A DNA stretch of 64,000 nucleotides from Phytopseudomonas flavescens. Lineage in GTDB: Bacteria > Pseudomonadota > Gammaproteobacteria > Pseudomonadales > Pseudomonadaceae. The stretch covers positions 248,001-312,000 of the forward strand of contig NZ_FNDG01000003.1 of assembly GCF_900100535.1 (NCBI RefSeq), written 5' to 3'. The translations under genes and the position numbers were made by a program. This document shows, one piece after another, positions 16,353-25,737 of the stretch. A model generated the notes under the pieces. The model saw only the letters and a program-made list of their open reading frames with translations. It did no database searches and was not told the DNA's origin. Numbering within the stretch: position 1 is the first letter of the stretch; each line of letters opens with the position of its first letter.

Positions 16353-17099
16353 ATGAACTACAACTGGGACTGGGGCATATTCTTCAAGTCCACCGGCATT
16401 GGCAGCGAGATCTACCTGGACTGGTTCATCACCGGGCTAGGCTGGACCATCGCCATCGCCCTGGTCGGCTGGCTGATCGCCTTGTCGCTCGGCTCGCTGC
16501 TCGGGGTGATGCGCACGGTGCCGAACCGGCTGATTTCCGGGATCGCCACGGCGTACGTGGAAGTGTTCCGCAACGTGCCGCTGCTGGTGCAGCTGTTCCT
16601 CTGGTACTTCCTGGTGCCCGACCTGCTGCCCGAACCCCTGGAGCTGTGGTTCAAGCAGGATCTCAATCCTGCTACTTCGGCCTATCTGTCGGTTGTGGTT
16701 TGTCTCGGCCTGTTCACCGCAGCCCGCGTCTGCGAGCAGGTGCGTACCGGCATCCAGGCACTGCCGGCCGGCCAGACCGCCGCCGCCTACGCCATGGGTT
16801 TCCGCCTGCCGCAGATCTACAGCAACGTGCTGCTACCCCAGGCCTATCGGATCATCATTCCGCCATTGACCAGCGAATTCCTGAACATTTTCAAGAACTC
16901 CTCGGTGGCCTCGCTGATCGGCCTCATGGAGCTGCTCGCGCAGACCAAACAGACGGCCGAGTTCAGCGCCAACCTGTTCGAAGCCTTCACCCTGGCGACA
17001 CTGATCTACTTCACCCTGAACATGAGCCTGATGATGATCATGCGTGTGGTCGAACGTAAGGTCGCCGTGCCGGGCCTGATTTCCGTGGGAGGCAAATGA
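16353..17099 (+). CDS. aatQ: Glutamate/aspartate ABC transporter permease AatQ
   Basis: 248-residue inner-membrane permease of the HisM/GltJ family. Several hydrophobic segments ([35 protein letters not shown]) and the EAA loop ([22 protein letters not shown]) that docks on the ATPase. It forms a heterodimer with AatM. AGGGGAAAC lies just ahead of the ATG. It overlaps aatM by 4 bases. Confidence 0.94.
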   Translation: MNYNWDWGIFFKSTGIGSEIYLDWFITGLGWTIAIALVGWLIALSLGSLLGVMRTVPNRLISGIATAYVEVFRNVPLLVQLFLWYFLVPDLLPEPLELWFKQDLNPATSAYLSVVVCLGLFTAARVCEQVRTGIQALPAGQTAAAYAMGFRLPQIYSNVLLPQAYRIIIPPLTSEFLNIFKNSSVASLIGLMELLAQTKQTAEFSANLFEAFTLATLIYFTLNMSLMMIMRVVERKVAVPGLISVGGK

Positions 17100-17764
17100 T
17101 GGACTTCAGTCAGATCATCCCTGCCCTGCCGGGCCTCTGGGAGGGCATGGCCATGACCCTCGAGCTGATGGTCATGGGCGTCATCGGTGGTGTGGTGCTC
17201 GGCACCCTGCTGGCCCTGATGCGCCTGTCCAGCAACGTGTTCCTGGCGAAGCTGGCGGCCAGCTACGTCAACTATTTCCGCTCGATCCCGCTGCTGCTGG
17301 TAATCACCTGGTTCTACTTCGCGGTGCCGTTCGTGCTGCGCTGGATCACCGGCGAAGACACACCGATAGGTGCGTTCGCCTCCTGCCTGGTGGCCTTCAT
17401 CATGTTCGAGGCGGCGTACTTCTGCGAGATCGTCCGCGCGGGCATCCAGGCCATTCCCAAGGGCCAGATGGGCGCCGCCCAGGCACTGGGCATGACCTAC
17501 GGGCAGACCATGCGCCTGATCATCCTGCCCCAGGCATTCCGCAAGATGACCCCGCTGCTGCTGCAACAGAGCATCATCCTGTTCCAGGACACCTCGCTGG
17601 TCTATACCGTCGGCCTGATGGACTTCCTCAATGCCGCCCGTTCACGCGGCGACATCCTCGGTCAGCCTCACGAGTTCCTGATCTTCGCCGGCCTGGTCTA
17701 CTTCACCATCAGCTTCGCTGCCTCGCAGCTGGTCAAGCTCCTGCAAAAAAGGTTAGCCGTATGA
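17096..17764 (+). CDS. aatM: Glutamate/aspartate ABC transporter permease AatM
   Basis: 222-residue second permease (GltK type), with membrane segments including [21 protein letters not shown] and the EAA loop [22 protein letters not shown]. Two adjacent start codons, 17096 and 17099, are possible; the first overlaps the aatQ stop as ATGA. It overlaps aatP by 4 bases (ATGA at 17761-17764), so the three transport genes are translationally coupled. Confidence 0.94.
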   Translation: MMDFSQIIPALPGLWEGMAMTLELMVMGVIGGVVLGTLLALMRLSSNVFLAKLAASYVNYFRSIPLLLVITWFYFAVPFVLRWITGEDTPIGAFASCLVAFIMFEAAYFCEIVRAGIQAIPKGQMGAAQALGMTYGQTMRLIILPQAFRKMTPLLLQQSIILFQDTSLVYTVGLMDFLNAARSRGDILGQPHEFLIFAGLVYFTISFAASQLVKLLQKRLAV

Positions 17765-18495
17765 TTTCCATCAAGAACGTCAACAAGTGGTATGGGGACT
17801 TCCAGGTGCTGACCGACTGCACCACGGACGTCAAAAAGGGTGAAGTGGTGGTGGTCTGCGGCCCGTCCGGCTCGGGCAAATCCACCCTGATCAAATGCGT
17901 CAACGCGCTGGAGCCCTTCCAGAAGGGCGACATCGTTGTCGATGGCACCTCCATCGCCGACAAGAAGACCAACCTGCCCAAGCTGCGTTCGCGGGTCGGC
18001 ATGGTGTTCCAGCACTTCGAGCTGTTCCCGCACCTGACCATCACCGAAAACCTGACCATCGCGCAGATCAAGGTGCTGGGTCGCAGCAAGGAAGAAGCCA
18101 CCAAGAAGGGCCTGCAGTTGCTCGAGCGCGTAGGCCTTTCGGAACATGCCCACAAGCATCCCGGCCAGCTTTCCGGCGGCCAGCAGCAACGGGTCGCCAT
18201 CGCCCGCGCCCTGGCCATGGATCCGATCGTCATGCTGTTCGACGAACCGACCTCGGCCCTCGACCCGGAAATGGTCAACGAAGTGCTCGACGTGATGGTG
18301 CAGCTGGCCCACGAAGGCATGACCATGATGTGCGTGACCCACGAAATGGGCTTCGCCCGCAAGGTCGCTGACCGGGTGATCTTCATGGACGCCGGCCAGA
18401 TCGTCGAAGACTGCCCCAAGGAAGCGTTCTTCGGTGACGTAAGCGCGCGCTCCGAGCGTGCCCAGCAATTCCTCGCCAAGATCCTGCAGCACTGA
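17761..18495 (+). CDS. aatP: Glutamate/aspartate ABC transporter ATPase AatP
   Basis: 244-residue GltL/HisP-type ATPase: Walker [10 protein letters not shown], signature [16 protein letters not shown], Walker [17 protein letters not shown], switch His in VTHEMGFA. It drives uptake through AatQM with AatJ. It is followed by a 14-bp hairpin before the two-component genes. Confidence 0.96.
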   Translation: MISIKNVNKWYGDFQVLTDCTTDVKKGEVVVVCGPSGSGKSTLIKCVNALEPFQKGDIVVDGTSIADKKTNLPKLRSRVGMVFQHFELFPHLTITENLTIAQIKVLGRSKEEATKKGLQLLERVGLSEHAHKHPGQLSGGQQQRVAIARALAMDPIVMLFDEPTSALDPEMVNEVLDVMVQLAHEGMTMMCVTHEMGFARKVADRVIFMDAGQIVEDCPKEAFFGDVSARSERAQQFLAKILQH

Positions 18496-18505
18496 AAAGT
18501 AGAAG

Positions 18506-18544
18506 GGGCCGGGCCGCGCAGGCTGAACCCGCGCGGCCCGGCCC
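18506..18544 (+). terminator. Strong GC hairpin between aatP and aauS
   Basis: A 14-bp perfect, all-GC inverted repeat (18506-18519 / 18531-18544) with an 11-base loop. No T tract follows, so probably a partial terminator or processing signal that lowers expression of aauSR relative to the transporter. Confidence 0.6.
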
Positions 18545-18570
18545 ATACTACCCAGCCCAGGAGGACTGTG

Positions 18571-20472
18571 ATGCAATGCGCTTCCGCCAGTCTTCGTGTG
18601 GTGCCGCCCGCCTTGTCCGCCAAACCACGCTACGTCCGCCACCTGCTGCTGACCCTGTTGATGCTGATTCTGGTCGCCGTATGCGGCTACGCCGGCTATT
18701 ACCTCAGCGAAAAGGCCGGCATCCGCAACCTGATCGAAAGCGGTGAGCGCCAGCTCGAGCTCAACGCCCGGGCGGTGGAAAGCGAGATCAACACGTACAC
18801 CTACCTGCCCAGCCTGCTGGAGCTCGAATCCAATGTCAGCCGCCTGCTGCTGACGCCCACCGCCTACCGCCGCCAGCGCGTCAACGATTACCTCGAAGGC
18901 CTCAACCGGCGCAGCGGCAGCCTGGCCATCTACGTGATGGACACCGACGGCCGCGTGCTCGCCACCAGCAACTGGCGCCAGCACGACAGCTACCTGGGCG
19001 AGGACCTGTCCTTCCGTGCCTATTTCCAGGATGCCCTGCTCGGCGAGCAGGGACGTTTCTACGGTATCGGCAGCACCACGGGCGAGCCTGGCTACTACCT
19101 GTCACACGGCCTCCGGGCCAATGGCCGGATCATCGGCGTGGCGGTGGTCAAGGTACGCCTAGACCCGCTGGAGCAGCGCTGGCAGCGAGCGCGCCTGGAA
19201 GCCTACGTCAGCGATGAGAACGGCATCATCATCCTCTCCAGCGATCCGGCTCGCCGCCTCAAGGCAGTGCGTGCGCTGAACGCCGATACCAAGGAACGGC
19301 TGGCGCGCAGCCTGCAGTATCACTGGTCGTCACTCGACGAACTGATCCCCCTGGCCCGCACACCGGTGGACACCGATGCCGAGCAGGTCAGCTTCGCCGC
19401 CACCGGCGGGCAGGAGCGCAGCGGGGCGATCAACTACCTGTCGCAAAGCCGCCAACTAGAGGACACGCCCTGGCATCTGACGCTGCTCAGTCCATTACAG
19501 GATCTGCGCCGCGAAGCGGTCAGCCACGGCATGCTGGCCGCCGCTGCCTTCGCCCTGCTGGCCTTTCTGCTGATCGCCTGGAACGAACGCCGCAAGGTAA
19601 TCGCCACCCGGCTTGCCGCCCGAGAGGCGCTGCAGCTGGCCAACAGCGAACTGGAGCGCAAGATCACCGAGCGCACCGCCGACCTGCGTGCCAGCAACGA
19701 CCGCCTCAAGGCGCAGATCCGCGAACGTCGACAGGCCGAAGAGACCCTGCGCCTGGCCCAGGACGAGTTGGTGCAGGCCGGCAAGCTGGCGGTGATCGGG
19801 CAGATGTCCACCAGCATCGCCCACGAGCTCAACCAGCCACTGGCCGCGCTGCGCACCTTGTCCGGCAATACCGTACGCTTCCTGTCCCGGGGCTCGTACG
19901 ACGTGGCCACCACCAACCTGCAGACCATCAACGAACTGGTCGACCGCATGGGCAAGATCACCGGCAGCCTGCGGGCCTTCGCACGACGTTCCAACGACGG
20001 CGGCGAAGCCAGCCTGAGCAAGGCCGTGGAAGCGGCGTTGCAGGTGGTGCAGCCACGCCTGGAGCGCACCCCGCTAAACATTCACCACCAGTTCGACGAG
20101 GCGCACCTGGCGATCAACCAGACCCGCCTGGAACAGATTCTCGTCAACCTGATCGCCAACGCCGCCGACGCCATGAGCGTCCAGGCGGATCGCCACCTGT
20201 GGCTGCTGGGCAGCGCCGATGGTGACCGCTATCGCCTGCGCGTGCTGGACAACGGCCCCGGCATCGCCCCCGCCGATCGCACCCATCTGTTCGAACCCTT
20301 CTTCACCACAAAACCCGGCGAACAGGGCCTGGGCCTTGGCCTGACGCTATCGGCCAGCCTCGCGGCTGCGGCAGGCGGCAGCCTCAGCGCCGATCATCCG
20401 CCCCAGGGCGGTACCGCTTTCGAACTCAACCTGCCTCAGGTTGCCACTGTCATGGAGAGACCCGATGAATGA
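18571..20472 (+). CDS. aauS: Sensor histidine kinase AauS (DctB family)
   Basis: 633-residue membrane kinase that senses acidic amino acids in the periplasm and phosphorylates AauR. Membrane segment about residues 26-48, periplasmic double-Cache-like sensor (about 50-310, with YVMDTDGRVLATSNW and GIGSTTGEPGYYLSHG), second membrane segment (LAAAAFALLAFLLIAW). A coiled-coil linker follows, then HisKA with phospho-acceptor His418 in IAHELNQPLAALR and the ATPase boxes NLIANAADAM, DNGPGI, GLGLGL. AGGAGG is 6 bases before the ATG at 18571; a GTG directly upstream (18568) is in frame. It overlaps aauR by 8 bases. Confidence 0.93.
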   Translation: MQCASASLRVVPPALSAKPRYVRHLLLTLLMLILVAVCGYAGYYLSEKAGIRNLIESGERQLELNARAVESEINTYTYLPSLLELESNVSRLLLTPTAYRRQRVNDYLEGLNRRSGSLAIYVMDTDGRVLATSNWRQHDSYLGEDLSFRAYFQDALLGEQGRFYGIGSTTGEPGYYLSHGLRANGRIIGVAVVKVRLDPLEQRWQRARLEAYVSDENGIIILSSDPARRLKAVRALNADTKERLARSLQYHWSSLDELIPLARTPVDTDAEQVSFAATGGQERSGAINYLSQSRQLEDTPWHLTLLSPLQDLRREAVSHGMLAAAAFALLAFLLIAWNERRKVIATRLAAREALQLANSELERKITERTADLRASNDRLKAQIRERRQAEETLRLAQDELVQAGKLAVIGQMSTSIAHELNQPLAALRTLSGNTVRFLSRGSYDVATTNLQTINELVDRMGKITGSLRAFARRSNDGGEASLSKAVEAALQVVQPRLERTPLNIHHQFDEAHLAINQTRLEQILVNLIANAADAMSVQADRHLWLLGSADGDRYRLRVLDNGPGIAPADRTHLFEPFFTTKPGEQGLGLGLTLSASLAAAAGGSLSADHPPQGGTAFELNLPQVATVMERPDE

Positions 20473-21787
20473 CGACCTCAGCGTGCTGATCGTCGAAGAC
20501 GATCCCCACGTGCTGCTCGGCTGCCAGCAGGCCCTGGCCCTGGAAGATATCGCCAGCGAGGGCGTCGGCAGCGCCGAACAGGCCCTGCAACGCATCGATG
20601 GGGATTTCGCCGGCATCGTCATCAGCGATATCCGCCTGCCCGGCATGGATGGCCTGAAGCTGCTGGACGAACTCAAGCGCCGCGACCCGACACTGCCGGT
20701 GGTCTTGATCACCGGCCACGGCGATATCGGCATGGCCGTGGGCGCGATGCGCGACGGCGCCTACGACTTCATGGAAAAGCCCTTCTCACCCGAGCGCCTG
20801 GTCGATGTCGCCCGCCGCGCCCTGGAACAACGCAGCCTGGCCCGCGAGGTGTCGGCGCTGCGCCGCCAGCTCGCGGGCAAGCAGGCACTGGAACACCGCC
20901 TGATCGGCCGTTCGCCGGCCATGCAGCAATTGCGCGAGCTGATCGCCAACGTCGCCGACACCTCGGCCAACGTGCTCATCGAAGGGGAAACCGGTACCGG
21001 CAAGGAACTGGTCGCCCGCTGCCTGCACGACTTCAGTCGTCGTCAGAGCAAGGCCTTCGTCGCCCTCAACTGCGGCGGCCTGCCGGAGAACCTGTTCGAG
21101 AGCGAAATCTTCGGCCACGAGGCCCACGCCTTCACTGGCGCTGGCAAACGGCGCATCGGCAAGATCGAACACGCCAACGGCGGCAGCCTGTTTCTCGACG
21201 AGATCGAAAGCATGCCGCTCAATCTGCAGATCAAGCTGCTGCGCGTGCTGCAGGAACACAGCCTGGAGCGCCTGGGCTCCAACCAGCCGATTGCCGTCGA
21301 TTGTCGGGTGATCGCCGCCACCAAGGCCGATCTCGACCAGGCCGGCAAGAGCGGGCAGTTTCGCAGCGATCTCTATTACCGCCTCAACGTGGTGACCCTG
21401 GAATTGCCACCACTGCGCGAGCGTCGCGAGGACATTCCCCTGCTGTTCGAGCACTTCCTGCAACTCTCCGCACTGCGCTTCGACCGCGCCGCGCCGGAGC
21501 TGGATCGCCAAACCCTTGCCAGCCTCATGGCCCACGACTGGCCCGGCAACGTGCGCGAACTGCGCAACGTCGCCGAACGCTTCGCCCTCGGCTTGCCCGC
21601 CTTCAAGAAAAGCGGCCACGGCGAGGGTACCGCCGCTACCTTCGCCGAAGCCGTCGAAGCCTTCGAACGCAACCTGCTCGGCGACGCCCTCGACCAGCAC
21701 GCCGGCAACCTCAGCCAGGCCGCCCAGGCCCTGGGCATGGCCAAGACCACGCTGTTCGACAAGGTGAAGAAATACGGGCTGGCTTGA
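20465..21787 (+). CDS. aauR: Sigma-54-dependent response regulator AauR (DctD family)
   Basis: 440 residues: receiver domain with phospho-acceptor Asp55 (VISDIRLPGMDG), AAA+ central domain with Walker A GETGTGKE and Walker B GGSLFLDEIES, and a Fis-type C-terminal helix-turn-helix (NLSQAAQALGMAKTTLFDKVKKYGL). It activates the sigma-54 promoter of aatJ through the upstream TTCGG-N4-CCGAA site. Oddity: the sigma-54 contact loop reads HAFTGA instead of GAFTGA, unlike the second regulator of this family at 34049 (GAFTGA). Translation starts inside the aauS end. Confidence 0.93.
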   Translation: MNDDLSVLIVEDDPHVLLGCQQALALEDIASEGVGSAEQALQRIDGDFAGIVISDIRLPGMDGLKLLDELKRRDPTLPVVLITGHGDIGMAVGAMRDGAYDFMEKPFSPERLVDVARRALEQRSLAREVSALRRQLAGKQALEHRLIGRSPAMQQLRELIANVADTSANVLIEGETGTGKELVARCLHDFSRRQSKAFVALNCGGLPENLFESEIFGHEAHAFTGAGKRRIGKIEHANGGSLFLDEIESMPLNLQIKLLRVLQEHSLERLGSNQPIAVDCRVIAATKADLDQAGKSGQFRSDLYYRLNVVTLELPPLRERREDIPLLFEHFLQLSALRFDRAAPELDRQTLASLMAHDWPGNVRELRNVAERFALGLPAFKKSGHGEGTAATFAEAVEAFERNLLGDALDQHAGNLSQAAQALGMAKTTLFDKVKKYGLA

Positions 21788-21947
21788 CCCTGGCTATCGC
21801 TCCATCGCCATGTGGGTACCGGGCGGCTTTGCAAAACTGGGCGGCGATCGGACGGGACAACGATCTGGGTGGGTGTGGGCGGTACAGGTTGGCGCCCACG
21901 CGCCATTTGTCCAGTTGCCAGGGCAGGTGATAGGGGGGGCTGAGGGT

Positions 21948-22245
21948 TCAGCTCCGTGCGCGAGTTGTCCCAACAGCCCAACGCCACGGACTGCAAGCCA
22001 CCACCCGCCAGCAACGGAACCAGTGCTTGGTTGGCGCTCGGCTGCCCCGTACGGCCGGGCTGCTCTTGCCGGCCTGGTCGAACACGATGTTCAATCCGCT
22101 GTCTCGGCTCAAGCGAGTCAGGTCGGCGGCCAACGAGCCAGCAGGCAGGCTGTAGGTCTTCATCGCGCTGGGCCGCTCCGCGCCCTGGACAGCAGGCACA
22201 AGGGACAGGCCCAGGCTGAACGGGCGCTCGCAGCGGCCATGGCCT
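21948..22245 (-). pseudogene. Remnant of a TonB-dependent receptor/STN-domain gene
   Basis: On the minus strand one frame reads an end of a signal peptide (PFSLGLSLVPAVQGAERP) followed by YSLPAGSLAADLTRLSRDSGLNIVFDQA. This is a secretin/TonB short N-terminal (STN) domain as found at the start of ferric-siderophore receptors and FecA-like transducers. After about 50 residues the frame breaks; the continuation (a QALVPLLAGGGLQ-like end of the STN domain) is in another frame. No plug or barrel follows, since aauR lies beyond. So this is a truncated and frameshifted gene start. The rest of 21788-22254 shows no other feature. Confidence 0.65.
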
Positions 22246-22254
22246 GGAACCCCG

Positions 22255-23499
22255 TCAGCACGCCCGCGCCAGCACCGCCTTCAGCAGGACATTGGCACCC
22301 GCGCTCAGGTGTTCTGGGGTGGCATATTCGATCTCGTTGTGGCTGATGCCGTTTTCGCAGGGCACGAAGATCATCGCGGCGCGGGTGACCCGGGCCAGGT
22401 AGACGGCATCGTGACCGGCGCCGCTGACCACGTCCATGTGCGGCAGCCCGAGGTCCTCGGCTGCTGCGCGGACCAGGCCGACACACTCGGCGTCGAAATG
22501 GCAGGGCGGGAAGTACACCACTTGCTCGACGCTGATACCGAGCTGCGGGTCGGCGGTTTCCAGCTCGGCACAGGCGGCGCGCAGCTGCCGATCGAGGAGC
22601 GAGAGCACGGCGTCGTCCAGCGCGCGGAGGTCGACCGAGAACTTGACGCTACCGGCAATGGTGTTGCGCGAGTTCGGCGATACCTGCATGAAGCCGACGG
22701 TCGAGCGGGCATGGGGGGCGTGATCCAGTGCCAGCTGGTTGATCCGGGTGATCAGCCGCGAGGCGGCCAGCAGGGCGTCGTGACGCTGCGCCATGGGCGT
22801 GGGGCCGGCATGGGCCTCCATGCCGTTGACGGTCACGTCGTACCAGCGCTGGCCGAGTGCGCCGGGAACGATGCCGATCGGCACGTCGTGGGCCTCCAGC
22901 ACCGGCCCCTGTTCGATATGCACTTCGAAGTAAGCGTCGAAGGGGCCGCCAGGAACCTCCCCGGGTCGGCACGGGCCGGCATAGCCGATACGGGCCAGCT
23001 CCTCGCCGACGCGCAGGCCATCGACATCCTGGTTCGGCAGGACGTCCTCCAGCGAGAACGCCCCGCAGAAGACCCCCGAGCCCATCATGACCGGGACGAA
23101 GCGCGAACCTTCCTCGTTGGTCCAGGCCACCACCTCGAGCGGGGCGGCGGTGCTGATTTGCGCATCGTTCAGCGTCCGCAGGACTTCCAGACCGGCCAGT
23201 ACGCCGTAGTTGCCGTCGAACTTGCCTCCGGTAGGTTGGGTGTCGATATGGCTGCCCATGGCGATCGCCCGGCGAGTCGGGTCGGTGCCCTCGCGGCGGG
23301 CGAAGACGTTGCCGATGGCATCGACCCGCACGCTCAGGCCGGCCTCGCGGCACCAGCTCACGAACAGGTCACGGCCCTGCCGATCAAGGTCGCTGAGCGC
23401 CAGGCGGCAGACACCCCCTTTGGGCGTCGCCCCGATCTCGGCCAATTGCATGAGCGATTGCCACAGGCGGTCGGGGGAAAGGGTCAGGGTCACGGGCAT
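22255..23499 (-). CDS. Zn-dependent hydantoinase/carbamoylase family amidase (M20 fold)
   Basis: 414-residue metal-dependent amidohydrolase of the N-carbamoyl-L-amino-acid hydrolase / beta-ureidopropionase / allantoate amidohydrolase group. Metal and catalytic motifs: GSHIDTQPTGGKFDGNYGV (His, Asp), WTNEEGSRF (Glu), FEVHIEQGP (His), MEAHAGPTPM and ENGISHNEIEYA near the C-terminus (His). Start at MPVTLTLSPDRLW (23499). The first of the transporter genes encoded behind it lies 109 bases upstream. The operon suggests import of a peptide-like or carbamoylated compound followed by hydrolysis; the exact substrate cannot be read from sequence. Confidence 0.88.
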   Translation of the reverse strand: MPVTLTLSPDRLWQSLMQLAEIGATPKGGVCRLALSDLDRQGRDLFVSWCREAGLSVRVDAIGNVFARREGTDPTRRAIAMGSHIDTQPTGGKFDGNYGVLAGLEVLRTLNDAQISTAAPLEVVAWTNEEGSRFVPVMMGSGVFCGAFSLEDVLPNQDVDGLRVGEELARIGYAGPCRPGEVPGGPFDAYFEVHIEQGPVLEAHDVPIGIVPGALGQRWYDVTVNGMEAHAGPTPMAQRHDALLAASRLITRINQLALDHAPHARSTVGFMQVSPNSRNTIAGSVKFSVDLRALDDAVLSLLDRQLRAACAELETADPQLGISVEQVVYFPPCHFDAECVGLVRAAAEDLGLPHMDVVSGAGHDAVYLARVTRAAMIFVPCENGISHNEIEYATPEHLSAGANVLLKAVLARAC

Positions 23500-23608
23500 C
23501 TCCAGGCAGTGGGACTCGAGTCGGCCGAGAGGCCGGGCAATGGCGGACGGCGGTGGGCACTGCAGCCCCCTGAACGGTTGCCTCCCCCGGGACGCGGCGG
23601 CATGAGCA

Positions 23609-24622
23609 TCAGGGCGCCGGCCCCGCGACGGGTGAGGGGGGCAGCTCGGGCAACTCGTCGAGGCGCCAGCAGGCTGCCGACTGATCGGCGCCGATCTCGG
23701 TAGGCGGCGGGACCCGGGAGCGACAGTGGTCGGCGGCGAAGGCGCAGCGCGGTGCGAAGGTGCACCCGGCCGGCAGGTTGGCAAGATCCGGCGGCGCGCC
23801 AGCGATAGTGTCCAGGCGCCGCCCCTTGAGCATCGCCCCTTCGCGGCGGCTACGCAGCAGGGCCCGGGTATAGGGGTGCCGGGGAGTGCTCATCAGCGCG
23901 CTGGCCGGGCCCTGCTCGACGATGCGCCCGGCGTACATTACCGCCAGGCGGTCGGCGACTTCGGCGGCGGCACCGATGTCGTGGGTGACGAAGACGATGG
24001 AAAGTCCCCGCTCGCGCTGCAGTTCGCGCAGCAGCAGGAGAATCTGGATCTGCACGGTGGCATCCAGCGCCGTGGTCGGCTCGTCCGCCAGCAGGACCTG
24101 CGGGTTGCAGGCCAGTGCCAGGGCGATCATCGCACGCTGGCGCATGCCGCCGGAAAGCTCGTGCGCATAGGCGTCCAGGCGGCGCTCCGGGCTGGGAATG
24201 CTGACCCGCTGGAACAGCTGCAATGCCCGGGCGCGGGCTTCTCGCTTGCTCACCGGTTCGTGGCGGCGAATGGTCTCGACGATTTGCTGGCCCAGGGTGT
24301 AGACCGGGTCGAGGGCCAGCAGCGGCTCCTGGAAAATCATCGCCACACGCTTGCCGCGCAGGTCGGCCAAGGCACGGGCTGGCATGCCGAGTACATCCTG
24401 GCCGGCCACGCGCAACTCACCGCGATAGTCCGTCGTGCGCTCCGGGTGCAGGCGCATCATGGCCCGGAGCGTGACGCTCTTGCCAGAGCCGGACTCGCCG
24501 ATCAGCGCCAGAACCTCACCCTGCTCGACATCCAGGGAGACACCGTTGACGGCCTGCACACGCTTGCCTGGCGGGTGGAACTCGACGTGCAGGTCACGCA
24601 GTTTCAGCGCTACTTCGGACAT
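23609..24622 (-). CDS. Dipeptide/oligopeptide ABC transporter ATPase (DppD/OppD-like)
   Basis: 337-residue ATPase: Walker A GESGSGKS, signature ELSGGMRQRAMIALALA, Walker B VLLADEPTTALDATVQ, and the Opp/Dpp C-terminal extension with the cysteine cluster (GCTFAPRCAFAADHC) that binds an iron-sulphur cluster in this family. The start at 24622 has AGGTGAGG ahead; it follows the DppF-like gene by 8 bases. Works as a heterodimer with that gene's product. Confidence 0.93.
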   Translation of the reverse strand: MSEVALKLRDLHVEFHPPGKRVQAVNGVSLDVEQGEVLALIGESGSGKSVTLRAMMRLHPERTTDYRGELRVAGQDVLGMPARALADLRGKRVAMIFQEPLLALDPVYTLGQQIVETIRRHEPVSKREARARALQLFQRVSIPSPERRLDAYAHELSGGMRQRAMIALALACNPQVLLADEPTTALDATVQIQILLLLRELQRERGLSIVFVTHDIGAAAEVADRLAVMYAGRIVEQGPASALMSTPRHPYTRALLRSRREGAMLKGRRLDTIAGAPPDLANLPAGCTFAPRCAFAADHCRSRVPPPTEIGADQSAACWRLDELPELPPSPVAGPAP

Positions 24623-24630
24623 GGCGAACC

Positions 24631-25737
24631 TCACCTGGCGTATGTCGATGTTTCGCCGCCCTGGACGGCGACGGTTGCGCGATGCGCGGCGACGGCCGCC
24701 TCCTGGTATCCCGAGTCAGGCTCGTGTTGCAGGCAGGCCACGCCATGCCTGGGGTGCGCCTCGACGAAGCGTGGCGCACGCTGGGCGCACACCGGCTGCG
24801 CCGATGGGCAGCGGGTATGGAAGCGGCAACCGGATGGCGGGTCGATCGGGTTAGGTGGATCACCGGCAAGCGGTGCCTGCTGGGTGCGTTGCAAGGGATC
24901 GGTGCTTGGCATCGAGCGCAGCAACGCAGCGGTATAGGGGTGCAGCGGCTGCTCGAACAGCGCCTCGGCAGGACCGACCTCCACCACCTGGCCCAGGTAC
25001 ATGACCAGCACCCGGTCCGACACGTAGCGCACCACGTTCAGGTCATGGCTGATGAACACGTAGGTCAGGCCGAAGGCTTGCTTGAGATCGGCAAGCAAGT
25101 TGAGGACCTGGGCCTCGACCGACTTGTCCAGCGCCGAAACCGATTCGTCGAGGATGATCAGGCGGGGCTCCAGCGCCAGCGCGCGGGCAATGTTGACGCG
25201 CTGGCGCTGGCCGCCGGACAGCTCGTGCGGATAACGCCCGGCGAAACGTGCCGGCTCCAGACCGACCCGCTCCAGCAGGCCATGGGCACGAGCCAGTGCC
25301 TCCATGCGGGAAACGCCGTGCACCGCGGGACCGAAGGCGACGATGTCCTCGATGGTCAGCCGGGGATTCAGCGAGGCATAGCTGTCCTGGAAGACCATCT
25401 GCGTCTGGCGGCGATAGTCACGCAGCGGCAGGCTGTGACCAACCGCCTCGCCATCGAAGACAAGCTCACCGCTGTCCTGTGCGGTCAGCTGCATGAGCAG
25501 GCGAGCCGTGGTCGACTTGCCGCAGCCGGACTCTCCGACTATGCCCAGGGTCTCGCCCTTGAGCACCGCGAAACTGACGCCATCCACAGCGCGTACCGCC
25601 TGGCGCTCGCGCTTCCAGCCCAAGCCCTTGCGCTTGAGTGGGAAGTGCTTTTTCAGGTCGCGGGCGATGAGCAGCGGTTGCCGCGGGCCGCCTACGTCCT
25701 GCGGCGTGTCCGGGGATCTGGCGTGTACCTGGCTCAT
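24631..25737 (-). CDS. Dipeptide/oligopeptide ABC transporter ATPase (DppF/OppF-like)
   Basis: 368-residue ATPase with Walker A GESGCGKST, signature ELSGGQRQRVNIARALA, Walker B LIILDESVSALDKSV (Ser in place of Pro after Asp-Glu, usual in DppF) and the Cys-containing C-terminal tail (GCRFHTRCPSAQPVC). The ATG at 25737 overlaps the stop of the permease gene (ATGA). The 48-residue upstream extension overlaps that permease and is not used. Confidence 0.93.
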   Translation of the reverse strand: MSQVHARSPDTPQDVGGPRQPLLIARDLKKHFPLKRKGLGWKRERQAVRAVDGVSFAVLKGETLGIVGESGCGKSTTARLLMQLTAQDSGELVFDGEAVGHSLPLRDYRRQTQMVFQDSYASLNPRLTIEDIVAFGPAVHGVSRMEALARAHGLLERVGLEPARFAGRYPHELSGGQRQRVNIARALALEPRLIILDESVSALDKSVEAQVLNLLADLKQAFGLTYVFISHDLNVVRYVSDRVLVMYLGQVVEVGPAEALFEQPLHPYTAALLRSMPSTDPLQRTQQAPLAGDPPNPIDPPSGCRFHTRCPSAQPVCAQRAPRFVEAHPRHGVACLQHEPDSGYQEAAVAAHRATVAVQGGETSTYAR

